Below are positions 28,003-35,113 of a DNA stretch of 42,158 bases, piece by piece. The translations under genes were made by a program, and so were the position numbers. The DNA lies in contig RDZZ01000044.1 of the NCBI GenBank assembly GCA_004293655.1, positions 1 through 42,158 of the forward strand, written 5' to 3'. How positions within the stretch are numbered: the stretch's first letter is position 1; the number at the start of each line of letters is the position of its first letter. The DNA is from Polaromonas sp. (GTDB lineage: Bacteria; Pseudomonadota; Gammaproteobacteria; Burkholderiales; Burkholderiaceae_C). The notes under the pieces were generated by a model. That model did no database searches. It was given only the letters and a program-made list of their open reading frames with translations, and had not been told where the DNA came from.

Positions 28003-28151
28003 GGAAGTAAAGGGAAGAGGGCAGCAGCGAAGCTGTGGGGCTGTGGATGTCAGTCCTGCATGGGTCGGCATTGCATTGTATGGAGTGGCTGCCGGCATCT
28101 TGCAGCCCGCCGCTGCGCCCTGGCTTGACATGGGTACGCCAGCTGCGGTTT

Positions 28152-29030
28152 TTAAAGGGGGTCTGGAATGTCAATGGTGGACGCAAACACCGTGGTAGCC
28201 GGCCCGGTCATGAACACCGGCGCCATCAGATCGCCCGACCATTCGATGGTGAGCAGCCCGCCGCGTGTGTGGACATCAACGCGGGGCTCCAGCAGGCCCA
28301 GGCGAATGCCTGCCACCACGGCGGCGCACGCACCGGTGCCGCAAGCCAGCGTCTCGCCTGCACCGCGCTCATGGACCCGCAAACGAATCTGGCTGCGGCA
28401 GACAATCTGCATGAACCCGGCGTTGACCCGGCGGGCAAACCGCGTGTGGGCTTCAATCAGCGGCCCCACTTGCGCCACGTCCGCGGTGTCCACATCGTCC
28501 ACCAGCTGCACCGCGTGGGGGTTTCCCATCGACAGAACTGCTACAAAAACAGGAGCGTGTGGTGCAGGCAGAACTTGCCCTAGCGGCCATTTTTGCCATG
28601 TACTGATACCCTCTGGCACCAATCCGCTTGAATCAAACGGTATCTGGTCCAGATCAAAAACGGGCGCGCCCATATCGACAGTGACGCGGCCATCGCTTTG
28701 CATGGCCAGCGTCAGTTGCCGGTTCATGGTCTGAACGCGCAGCACTGTTTTGTCTGTCAGGCCACGTTCTTGGGCAAAGCGCACAAAGCAGCGCGCCCCG
28801 TTGCCGCAGTGCTCGACTTCGCCGCCATCGCTGTTGTGAATCACGTACGCAAAATCAATACCCTCTGCAGGCGAGGGCCGGACTGACAAAATCTGGTCTG
28901 CACCCACACCAAAGCGCCGGTCGGCCAGAAAACGGTACTGCGCTGTGGTCAAGCCCAGCAGGCCCCGGGTTTCATCGAGCATCACAAAATCGTTGCCCGC
29001 ACCTTGCATTTTTGTAAATGGAATTCGCAT
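28152..29030 (-). CDS. dapF: Diaminopimelate epimerase DapF with an in-frame repeat insertion
   Basis: ATG 29030 gives 292 residues starting [19 protein letters not shown]. The two active-site cysteines are in [13 protein letters not shown] and [26 protein letters not shown] is also diagnostic. DapF converts LL- to meso-diaminopimelate, the residue added by MurE, so it supplies the wall pathway in this same window. E. coli DapF has 274 residues; the excess of about 18 falls where a 58-bp dispersed repeat (28540-28597) lies, encoding [20 protein letters not shown] just before SMGNPHAVQ. The catalytic parts look intact. Confidence 0.95.
   Translation of the reverse strand: MRIPFTKMQGAGNDFVMLDETRGLLGLTTAQYRFLADRRFGVGADQILSVRPSPAEGIDFAYVIHNSDGGEVEHCGNGARCFVRFAQERGLTDKTVLRVQTMNRQLTLAMQSDGRVTVDMGAPVFDLDQIPFDSSGLVPEGISTWQKWPLGQVLPAPHAPVFVAVLSMGNPHAVQLVDDVDTADVAQVGPLIEAHTRFARRVNAGFMQIVCRSQIRLRVHERGAGETLACGTGACAAVVAGIRLGLLEPRVDVHTRGGLLTIEWSGDLMAPVFMTGPATTVFASTIDIPDPL
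28540..28597. repeat. Dispersed repeat of the GCTAC-A(n)/TAG-GGCC type inside dapF
   Basis: The plus strand reads GCTACAAAAACAGGAGC at the left end and CTTGCCCTAGCGGCCATTTT at the right. The same framework, GCTAC plus A/T run plus AGC, then a variable GC-rich middle, then C.AGCGCTAGA.GCCAAAAT, recurs at 29434, 30864 and 40770. It sits in frame within dapF at a position where relatives are shorter. Confidence 0.55.
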
Positions 29031-29114
29031 GAATGGGATTATCCGTTGTACGCTTGTCAAACAAACTGTTTCAATTCACGTCACCCCTCAAAGACTTCAC
29101 GCGAGCACCTCCAC
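29031..29114. promoter_or_regulatory. Divergent spacer between dapF and the CMD-family gene
   Basis: An 84-nt gap between head-to-head genes must contain the 5' signals of both transcription units. TTGTCA and similar AT-rich hexamers occur near 29055, but I could not define paired boxes with confidence. This is a positional inference only. Confidence 0.3.
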
Positions 29115-29690
29115 ATGAGAATTCCTGACTGGACTCCTGCCCTCAAAGCCCAACCCGAAGCACTGGTCAGAGCCATCACGCAACGCCGTGGCGGTGCGCT
29201 GCTCAGCCTTGACCATGCCCTGCTCTGGAGCGAACCCCTGGCGCGCGGCTGGAACGTCTATCTCAAAGCCGTGCGCACCGAGCTGCCCACCAGCCGCAAG
29301 CTGCGTGAACTCGGTATTTGCACCGTGGCGCTGCTGACCGGTGCCACCTACGAATACCACTACCACGCGCCCGATTTTCTGGCAGCCGGCGGCAGCCAGG
29401 CTGAGCTCGATGCCCTGCGCGCTGTTTGCGAGTCAAATCCGTGCCTGCAGCAATCCAGTCAAGGGCTAGGCGCTATCGAAAGCATAGTGGTCCAGTACGC
29501 TGCACAAATGACGCTGAATGTCAAAGTGCCTGACGAGCTGTTCGCACAACTCAAAGAGCACTTCGACACCACCGAGATCGTGGAGCTGACCGCCGCAATT
29601 GCCACGTACAACATGGTGGCGCGGTTTCTGGTGGCGCTGGGCGTGTCGCCGGAAGGCACGGTGTCCCCGGATCAAGCCAAGTCACCGTGA
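29115..29690 (+). CDS. Carboxymuconolactone decarboxylase-like (CMD/AhpD-fold) protein
   Basis: A 191-residue protein from ATG 29115. KLRELGICTVALLTGATYEY is the CMD-family helix, followed by HYHAPDFLAAGGSQAELDAL and, later, VVELTAAIATYNMVARFLVA. It lacks the CxxC of AhpD peroxidase-type members, so a redox role is not supported; a metal-independent decarboxylase or unknown role is more likely. A copy of the dispersed repeat (29434-29488) encodes part of the region after ALRAVCES. It precedes the NUDIX-MBL gene by 19 nt, probably in one operon. Confidence 0.8.
   Translation: MRIPDWTPALKAQPEALVRAITQRRGGALLSLDHALLWSEPLARGWNVYLKAVRTELPTSRKLRELGICTVALLTGATYEYHYHAPDFLAAGGSQAELDALRAVCESNPCLQQSSQGLGAIESIVVQYAAQMTLNVKVPDELFAQLKEHFDTTEIVELTAAIATYNMVARFLVALGVSPEGTVSPDQAKSP
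29434..29488. repeat. Dispersed repeat copy inside the CMD-family gene
   Basis: Read on the minus strand it gives CTATGCTTTCGATAGCGCC, then AGCCCTTG, then TGCTGCAGGCACGGATTTG, matching the layout of the copy at 40770 (GCTAC-T-run-GATAGCGGC ... AAGCGCTAGATGCCAAAAT). It is in frame and translated as CESNPCLQQSSQGLGAIES. Assignment is by visual comparison. Confidence 0.45.
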
Positions 29691-29709
29691 CGACTCATCT
29701 GCCTTGCTG

Positions 29710-31374
29710 ATGCGAGCCAGTCAACTCCTCCACCCCCAGCGCAAACCTGCAGACCCGCGCCCTGCCGCGACTGTGTTGCTGCTGCGCGACACCGCCCACG
29801 GCATCGAGGTGCTGATGACGCGGCGCGCCATGACGGCCAGCTTTGCGCCGGGTGGGTATGTTTTTCCTGGCGGGGTCATTGACGCGCTTGATGCACAAAG
29901 CCACGCGCAGTCAAGCAGGCGTGCCCGCCAAAGCGATGTGCGCCTCACACAGGCCATTGCCGCCATTCGCGAGAGCTTTGAAGAGCTGGGCGTGCTGCTG
30001 GCCCGGCATGCCGATGGCAGTCACCCCACCACCCTTGAGATTGCGGCCCTTGACCGCACAGCCCCGTTTGCCGCGCAGTGCCAGGCGCGTGGCCTGGTGC
30101 TGGCGGGCGCTGAGGTGTTTGTGCTGGCCCACTGGACGACTGACCGCGACCTGCCGCGCCGTTTTGATGTGCCTTTTCTGGTGGCCCGCATGCCTGGCGG
30201 CCAGGAACCCGTCGCCGACGAATCCGAGCAGTTCGAGCCTTGCTGGGTGCGCCCGGCTGATGCGCTGGCCCGCCATGCCGAGGGCCGTTTTTTGCTGATT
30301 TTCCCCACCCTGCGCACGCTGGAGCGTTTGCAAGCCTACCCTACGGTCGATGCCGTGCTGCAGGCCTGCGCCCATGAAGAGCCGCTATGGACATCTTGCC
30401 CGCGCGCTGGCTGGCTGGCGGGCTCAGAGGCGCGCTACATGGAAAGCGATGCGCCCTACGGCGAGCTGGCCCTGGTCTGCCCGGACGGCCAGCTCCTGCA
30501 CACCCTCGACTGGCAAACCAGCACACCCGTGCAGCTTTTGAAAAACGTCATGCGCCTGACCGCGCCCAACCCCGGCGTGATGACCGGGCCAGGCACCAAC
30601 AGCTATCTGGTGGGCGACGCAGACACAGGCTACATCGCCATCGACCCCGGCCCGGCAGACGTTGACCACTTGGCACGGCTGTACAAGGCAGCGGGCGGCG
30701 ACATCCGTATGATTGTGTGTACCCACTCGCACCCTGACCACTCGCCGGGCGCGCAGCCCCTGCAAGCCCTGTGCGTGCAGGCGGGCTGGCCAAAGCCGCC
30801 GGTTCTGGGCCTGCCGTCTGCGCCCACAGCCCGGGCGGCAAGCGCTTTCACACCCGACCGGGTGCTACAAAATAAAGAGCATCTAACCCTTGCAAACACT
30901 GCTGTAGAGGGTCAAATGAGTCACACCTTGATGGTGCTGCACACACCCGGCCATGCAGCCAACCACCTGTGCCTGGTGCTGCTTGAAGACGGCCTGCTGT
31001 TTAGTGGCGACCATATCTTGAACGGCAGCACCACCGTGATTGACCCGCCCGACGGCAACATGGATGACTACCTGAGCGCGCTTGACCAGCTCGGCAGCGC
31101 CTGCAAGTTGCACGCCATCGAATTCATTTTGCCCGCGCACGGCTATGTGCTGGGCCAAGCCCCGGCCGCGATTGCCCAGCTCAAAGCCCACCGCCTCAAG
31201 CGCGAGGCCAAGGTCAAAGCCGTGATGCAGGCCCACCCCACCGGCACGCTGGACGACTGGGTGAAAACCGCTTATGACGATGTGGACGCACGCATCTGGC
31301 CTGTGGCCAAACGCTCGCTGCTGGCGCATGTGGAGCGCCTCGTCCTGGAAAATACACGAAAGAGTGACAAATAA
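29710..31374 (+). CDS. NUDIX hydrolase / metallo-beta-lactamase fusion protein
   Basis: A 554-residue two-domain protein. Residues about 20-250 form a NUDIX domain: YVFPGGVIDALD, then the Nudix helix AIRESFEELGVLL (REx2EELG, about 84-97). Residues about 290-530 form a metallo-beta-lactamase fold: GPGTNSYLVGD, the metal motif CTHSHPDHSPGA (about 337-348), HTPGHAANHLCLVL and LFSGDHILNGST. The second half resembles LACTB2-like hydrolases, which are nucleases or thioesterases. Substrates are unknown; a fusion of a nucleotide-diphosphate-type hydrolase with an MBL domain suggests two steps on related substrates, as inference. A dispersed repeat (30864-30917) is in frame shortly before HTPGHA. Confidence 0.88.
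   Translation: MRASQLLHPQRKPADPRPAATVLLLRDTAHGIEVLMTRRAMTASFAPGGYVFPGGVIDALDAQSHAQSSRRARQSDVRLTQAIAAIRESFEELGVLLARHADGSHPTTLEIAALDRTAPFAAQCQARGLVLAGAEVFVLAHWTTDRDLPRRFDVPFLVARMPGGQEPVADESEQFEPCWVRPADALARHAEGRFLLIFPTLRTLERLQAYPTVDAVLQACAHEEPLWTSCPRAGWLAGSEARYMESDAPYGELALVCPDGQLLHTLDWQTSTPVQLLKNVMRLTAPNPGVMTGPGTNSYLVGDADTGYIAIDPGPADVDHLARLYKAAGGDIRMIVCTHSHPDHSPGAQPLQALCVQAGWPKPPVLGLPSAPTARAASAFTPDRVLQNKEHLTLANTAVEGQMSHTLMVLHTPGHAANHLCLVLLEDGLLFSGDHILNGSTTVIDPPDGNMDDYLSALDQLGSACKLHAIEFILPAHGYVLGQAPAAIAQLKAHRLKREAKVKAVMQAHPTGTLDDWVKTAYDDVDARIWPVAKRSLLAHVERLVLENTRKSDK
30864..30917. repeat. Dispersed repeat copy inside the NUDIX-MBL gene
   Basis: GCTACAAAATAAAGAGC, then TTGCAAACACTGCTGTAGAGG and GTCAAAT, follows the same framework as the copy at 40770-40825. 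It is locally AT-rich against the surrounding high-GC coding DNA. It is translated in frame as LQNKEHLTLANTAVEGQM between FTPDRV and SHTLMVLHTPGHA. Confidence 0.55.
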
Positions 31375-31384
31375 CCCAGAAAAT

Positions 31385-31467
31385 AAAAAGGTTTCAACAG
31401 CCCTGTGCAAGACTGCGCTGCGACAAGGCACACTCGCTGAAAGTCAGTCTTGTCTTTCAACCTTTTT
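31385..31467. promoter_or_regulatory. Nested inverted repeats upstream of the LOV gene
   Basis: Outer arms AAAAAGGTT (31385-31393) and AACCTTTTT (31459-31467) and inner arms CAAGACTG (31408-31415) and CAGTCTTG (31445-31452) are both perfect. They fill the 100-nt gap between the NUDIX-MBL stop and the LOV start. Read on the plus strand the structure ends in a T-run 7 nt before the LOV start, so it could terminate the upstream mRNA, attenuate the LOV operon, or be a small mobile element. No ribosome site of usual strength separates it from ATG 31475. Confidence 0.5.
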
Positions 31468-31474
31468 GAGCCTC

Positions 31475-32311
31475 ATGAAATCTAACGCTCCCGGCCCTCG
31501 CCCCAACGACCAACTCGAACACGCGCTGCTCGCTGCCTGGTCAACTCAGGCCGATGTTGGTATCTGTGTGGTCGATGAGAGCCTGCGGGTGGTGATGCTC
31601 AACACCGCCGCCAGCGCCATGCTGGGCGTTGACAGCCTGGCCATGCTCAATGAGCCGTTTGTCAAGCTGGTAGCGGCAGTGAGCTTTTTGCCCGGTATTG
31701 CACAGTGGCTGGGCACACCCGGCTTTTCAGGCGAGCGCCATGCCAGCTGCAAGACACAAGGTGCCACGACTGACCTGCTGTTCAAGGCCACCACCGTGCA
31801 TGCGCCCGGATTTGCCGACCCCGCCGAGGCCGGGACAGCCTTGGGGAAGTTCAAAGTCATCGCCATCACTGATATCAGTGCGCTCTTGGCGGCACAGCGG
31901 CATGTCGATTCTGAAACCTACCGTCGGCAGTGGCAAGCCCTCAATGCGGGCGTTGTGATCTCGGACGCCCGCCTGCCCGATATGCCCATCGTGTACGTCA
32001 ACCCCATGTTTGAGCAAATGAGCGGCTATGCTGCCAGCGAAGTGTTAGGGCGTAATTGCCGGTTTTTGCAGGGCAGCGATACGCTCCAGCCCGGTATAGA
32101 AGCCATCCGGCGCGCCATTCGCGAGCAGTCCAACGGCTACGCCATGCTGCGTAACTACCGTCGAGACGGCAGTGTGTTCATGAATGAGTTGTTCGTCTCC
32201 CCCGTCAAGGACGACACAGGCGCTGTGACGCACTTTGTGGGCATTCAGCACTTGGTCACGCCTGCACCTGAAGTTGTCCAGCTGGCCAAAGCCAGCCGTC
32301 ATGCGCTGTGA
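31475..32311 (+). CDS. PAS-LOV protein, putative blue-light photoreceptor
   Basis: A 278-residue protein with two PAS-type domains and no output domain. The N-terminal PAS (about 20-140) contains ADVGICVVDESLRVVMLNTA. The second (about 150-262) is a LOV domain: NPMFEQMSGY at 176-185, GRNCRFLQG at 192-200 with Cys195 in the position of the flavin-adduct cysteine, NYRRDGSVFMNELF at 227-240 and HFVGIQHL at 253-260. The Asn, Arg and Gln residues that hold FMN (Asn194, Arg196, Gln199, Asn227, Asn237, Gln258) are all present. LOV proteins bind FMN and form a cysteinyl adduct in blue light. Its stop overlaps the next start (GTGA). With no effector domain of its own, it most likely signals to the downstream proteins, as inference. 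Confidence 0.9.
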   Translation: MKSNAPGPRPNDQLEHALLAAWSTQADVGICVVDESLRVVMLNTAASAMLGVDSLAMLNEPFVKLVAAVSFLPGIAQWLGTPGFSGERHASCKTQGATTDLLFKATTVHAPGFADPAEAGTALGKFKVIAITDISALLAAQRHVDSETYRRQWQALNAGVVISDARLPDMPIVYVNPMFEQMSGYAASEVLGRNCRFLQGSDTLQPGIEAIRRAIREQSNGYAMLRNYRRDGSVFMNELFVSPVKDDTGAVTHFVGIQHLVTPAPEVVQLAKASRHAL

Positions 32312-33114
32312 CTGATACGGCTGTAGATAGCGACCCTTCCACGCGCCTCGAGCGCGCAGCACTGACTTATTGTGTGGAGGGCCTGCAGCCGCGCGAAGAG
32401 CTGCTGGTCAAATCATTTATCCGTCTGCTAGACCACCTGACGCACCAACAATGGCGTTACCAGCCCCCCGATGGCAAAACGCATATTCACCTGCTGCTGG
32501 CAGCGCCCGGCACCAGCGAAGCCTTTGCTGCACGCTACGGCAAGCTGCCAGCCGCGCTGCTAGAACTCGGCCACGGGCATTTGTCTTGGCCATTGCGCCC
32601 GGATGTGCTGGAGAGAGAACTCAACCGCCTTGGCAGCCTGGCGACGACCCAGCGCGCCGACACCACACAGGCCGACACCACACAGGCCAACAGCGCGCAG
32701 TTGTTAACAGGCATGTTGTTAAGCCAGACCCAGCCACTGCAAACGCCTACAGGCGCGATGCGTCTGAAACAATGGCCTTCCTCACATTTATTGTCTGGCC
32801 CAGGCCGCATGCGTCTTGCAACATTGTTGACAGGCCAGCCCATGGATGTCGATGAGCTGGTTCGTCGTTCAAAACTGGAGCGGCGCATATGCCAGACATT
32901 TGTCAACGATCTTCAGCACGCCGGATTGCTGCACTACGCTACGTCTGTGCAGCCCGCCCCGACCATTGGGTCGCAGGCGACACAGCCATTGCCTGCCTCG
33001 TCATCCATGCCGCAAGAAGTTCGCACGGCCATTGCGGCAAAGCCCGCTTTGGCGTCTGCTGGCCTGCTCAATCGCATCCGGATACGTCTGGGCATCGGAA
33101 AACTGCGTGGTTAA
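32308..33114 (+). CDS. Uncharacterised protein, possible receiver-like N-terminus and winged helix
   Basis: A 268-residue protein starting at GTG 32308, overlapping the LOV stop by GTGA. I do not recognise a named family. The segment HIHLLLAAPGTSE...LPAALLELGHG...LSWPLRPDVLERELNRL has the order of the last strands and helix of a degenerate receiver fold. After a Thr/Gln/Ala linker with a 15-bp tandem repeat, RMRLATLLTGQPMDVDELVR...RRICQTFVNDLQHAGLLHY reads like a winged helix. A Ser/Ala/Pro-rich tail ends in LLNRIRIRLGIGKLRG. The place beside a GTPase and roadblock protein recalls the winged-helix DUF742 protein of actinobacterial conservons. Function inferred only from context. Confidence 0.75.
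   Translation: MTDTAVDSDPSTRLERAALTYCVEGLQPREELLVKSFIRLLDHLTHQQWRYQPPDGKTHIHLLLAAPGTSEAFAARYGKLPAALLELGHGHLSWPLRPDVLERELNRLGSLATTQRADTTQADTTQANSAQLLTGMLLSQTQPLQTPTGAMRLKQWPSSHLLSGPGRMRLATLLTGQPMDVDELVRRSKLERRICQTFVNDLQHAGLLHYATSVQPAPTIGSQATQPLPASSSMPQEVRTAIAAKPALASAGLLNRIRIRLGIGKLRG
32656..32685. repeat. Perfect 15-bp tandem duplication in the linker of the winged-helix protein
   Basis: GCCGACACCACACAG occurs at 32656-32670 and again at 32671-32685, followed by a degenerate third unit (GCCAACAGCGCGCAG). It encodes ADTTQ-ADTTQ-ANSAQ, a flexible linker. Frame is kept at any copy number. Confidence 0.9.
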
Positions 33115-33164
33115 AAGTACATGAAAGCCCCAAGTAACGCTCCAAGTAACGCCCCCATACACCC
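33115..33164. repeat. Short direct repeat before the GTPase gene
   Basis: CCAAGTAACGC occurs twice (33130-33140 and 33142-33152) in the 50-nt gap between the winged-helix gene and the GTPase. No Shine-Dalgarno sequence is visible before ATG 33165, which is unusual for this operon. Confidence 0.6.
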
Positions 33165-33707
33165 ATGAGCGACCATAAAATACTTTTCAGTGGCACCACT
33201 GGCGCAGGCAAAACCACAGCCATCCGCGCGGTCAGCGAGACACCGCCCATGTCCACCGACGTGCGCAACACCGACACAGGTCTGTCCAAGGAAATGACCA
33301 CCGTCGGGCTCGACTACGGCGAGTTAACGCTCGATAACGGTGACAAACTTCGCCTGTATGGCACGCCGGGACAAAAACGGTTTGACTTCATGTGGACGAT
33401 TCTGTCCAAAGGCGCGCTCGGTCTGGTGATATTGATTGACAACCGCCAGCCAGACCCGCTGGCTGACCTGGACATGTACCTCAATGGCTTTAAACAACTC
33501 ATCGCGGACACGGCCTGTGTGATCGCCGTAGGCCGAACCGAGACCCACCCTGCCCCAGACCTCGAACAGTACGCCAGCCACCTGGCCGCGCGTGGCATTT
33601 TGTGCCCTGTGCTGGCCGCAGATGTGCGCGACGCACCGCAGGTGGTACAACTGCTGGAGTTGCTGCTGCTGCAACTGGAAATGAAAATGGAGAGCACGTG
33701 CCCATGA
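33165..33707 (+). CDS. Ras-like small GTPase, COG2229/CvnD type
   Basis: A 180-residue P-loop GTPase. G1 is GTTGAGKTT (residues 10-18), switch I lies near EMTTVGLDYG (43-52), and G3 is YGTPGQKRFDFMW (65-77) with the GTPGQ form typical of COG2229, the family of the CvnD GTPases in Streptomyces conservons. The usual G4 NKxD is replaced by VGRTET (122-127), so guanine selection may differ. AADVRD (151-156) is the G5 area. It is soluble and lacks a lipidation signal. It overlaps the following roadblock gene by ATGA; roadblock proteins commonly regulate such GTPases (MglA/MglB, CvnD/CvnB), so these two likely act together. Confidence 0.88.
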   Translation: MSDHKILFSGTTGAGKTTAIRAVSETPPMSTDVRNTDTGLSKEMTTVGLDYGELTLDNGDKLRLYGTPGQKRFDFMWTILSKGALGLVILIDNRQPDPLADLDMYLNGFKQLIADTACVIAVGRTETHPAPDLEQYASHLAARGILCPVLAADVRDAPQVVQLLELLLLQLEMKMESTCP

Positions 33708-34087
33708 CCATTCACCCGAATCTGCAACGCGCGTGTGACCGCGCACTCAACGATCTGATGCTTGACATCAAAGGCATCAAGGCGGTGGTGGTGTCCACTG
33801 AAGATGGTTTTGAAGTGGCGGCCCGCGTCGAGAACACTGCGCAGATTGCCCGGTTGTCTGCCATGGCCAGCTCGCTCGCAGCGCTGGGCGCCATGGCGGG
33901 CGAAGAAAGCCGTCTGGGTGTGTGTGAGAGCATCATCATGCAAGCTGCCGAAGGCTTTATTGCCATCATCCAGGTTCGACGCGCCGATGTGTCGCTGATC
34001 GTCAGCGTGGTGACCGGGCGCGACGCGGTGACCGGCCAAGTGCTGTACTTTTCCAAAAAAGCAGCAAAGTCGCTGCAAGATGCTTGA
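33704..34087 (+). CDS. Roadblock/LC7-domain protein
   Basis: A 127-residue single-domain roadblock/LC7 protein. GIKAVVVSTEDGFEVAARVE (residues about 23-42) forms the first helix-strand unit; ARLSAMASSLAALGAMAGEE is the long central helix; SIIMQAAEGFIAIIQV and LIVSVVTGRDAVTGQVLYF are the remaining strands. Roadblock proteins dimerise into platforms that bind small GTPases, acting as GAPs or nucleotide-exchange partners. Translational coupling by ATGA to the GTPase indicates stoichiometric synthesis of partners. Confidence 0.88.
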   Translation: MTIHPNLQRACDRALNDLMLDIKGIKAVVVSTEDGFEVAARVENTAQIARLSAMASSLAALGAMAGEESRLGVCESIIMQAAEGFIAIIQVRRADVSLIVSVVTGRDAVTGQVLYFSKKAAKSLQDA

Positions 34088-34517
34088 AGCAAACGGTCGC
34101 CAGCATATGCCCAACACAGCGCAAGTCATGGCCCATCTGCAGGTGCTGGCACACTTCCCTGGCATTGACGGTTGTGCGCTGGTTGAAACCGCCACTGGCA
34201 TGGTGTGGCACGCTGCAGGCAACTACCCAGAACTTGAACGCATCGGCGAAGCTGCCATCGAGTTCTGGCGTGTTCAAGACCGATTGACGGCGCACTTGTC
34301 GACCCTGGGCACCCTCCAGTCAGCGGCCTATTCATTTTCCAGCCGTGTCGTGGCCTTGTTCCCGTGCAGTGAAAAAGCCGGCCTGGTGCTGGTGTGCGTA
34401 GCAGCAAAGGGCCATGTAGGCTGGCAGGCGTGGAGCACCAAGGTCGATGCCTTGCGCCGCGCGCTGGAACAGTCCTTGACAACATCTGCAATACCCACTG
34501 GCCTGGTAGAAAAGTGA
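34080..34517 (+). CDS. Second, divergent roadblock-like protein
   Basis: A 145-residue protein whose ATG at 34080 overlaps the previous gene by 8 nt; an ATG at 34107 is an alternative. LQVLAHFPGIDGCALVETAT followed by GMVWHAAGN fits the opening strand pair of a roadblock fold, and YSFSSRVVALFPCSEKAGLV with LVCVAAKGHVGWQ fits its later strands. The match is weaker than for its neighbour, so I call it roadblock-like by fold pattern and position. It has no signal peptide. Together with the preceding roadblock protein it might form a heterodimer. Confidence 0.7.
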   Translation: MLEANGRQHMPNTAQVMAHLQVLAHFPGIDGCALVETATGMVWHAAGNYPELERIGEAAIEFWRVQDRLTAHLSTLGTLQSAAYSFSSRVVALFPCSEKAGLVLVCVAAKGHVGWQAWSTKVDALRRALEQSLTTSAIPTGLVEK

Positions 34518-34665
34518 TGGGCGCAACATTGGCAGCACAGAATTTGCACAGACCCCTTGCCTCAACAACTTCCATCAAGTTTTTTGCAACCGCTTTCATC
34601 ACGCCGTGGCGGTGGCATCTGTTTTCAGGCGTCGACCATTCATTTATTCTCAAGGAAATTTTCAA

Positions 34666-35025
34666 ATGGCAACCATCAACCAGTCCATGCAAGAACTTCT
34701 GACCTGCGACGGTGCCTTGTGCGCCGCGCTGGTGGACTCATCAAGCGGCATGATTTTGGGTCAGGCCGGCTCGGGTGTTGACATGGAAGTCGCCGCTGCA
34801 GGAAACACCGAAGTGGTGCGCGCCAAGCTCAAAACCATGCGTGCATTGGGGCTCAATGATGTTGTTGAAGACATTTTGATCACGCTCGGAAAGCAGTACC
34901 ACATCATTCGCCCCATGGCACGCAAAGAAGGTCTGTTTGTGTACATCGTGCTTGACAAGTCCAAGTCCAACCTGGCGCTGGCACGCCGAAAAGTGCAGGA
35001 AGTCGAAAAAGACCTGATTGTCTGA
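34666..35025 (+). CDS. Conserved roadblock-like small protein
   Basis: ATG 34666 follows AAGGAAA by 8 nt and gives 119 residues. DGALCAALVDSSSGMILGQA is followed by AAAGNTEVVRAKLKTMRALG and DILITLGKQYHIIRPMARKE, then GLFVYIVLDKSKSNLALARR. The strand-helix-strand order suggests a roadblock/profilin-like fold. I recognise similar short proteins in other proteobacteria, but no function. It lies 148 nt after the previous gene and could have its own promoter; the gap itself shows nothing distinct. Confidence 0.75.
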   Translation: MATINQSMQELLTCDGALCAALVDSSSGMILGQAGSGVDMEVAAAGNTEVVRAKLKTMRALGLNDVVEDILITLGKQYHIIRPMARKEGLFVYIVLDKSKSNLALARRKVQEVEKDLIV

Positions 35026-35113
35026 GCGGTATCGAGCCGTATCTGGCTTGCATCCCGCATGCTGATTTGCCACGTCACAAAACTTGCCACACAACACAGA
35101 AGATTGAATTTTT

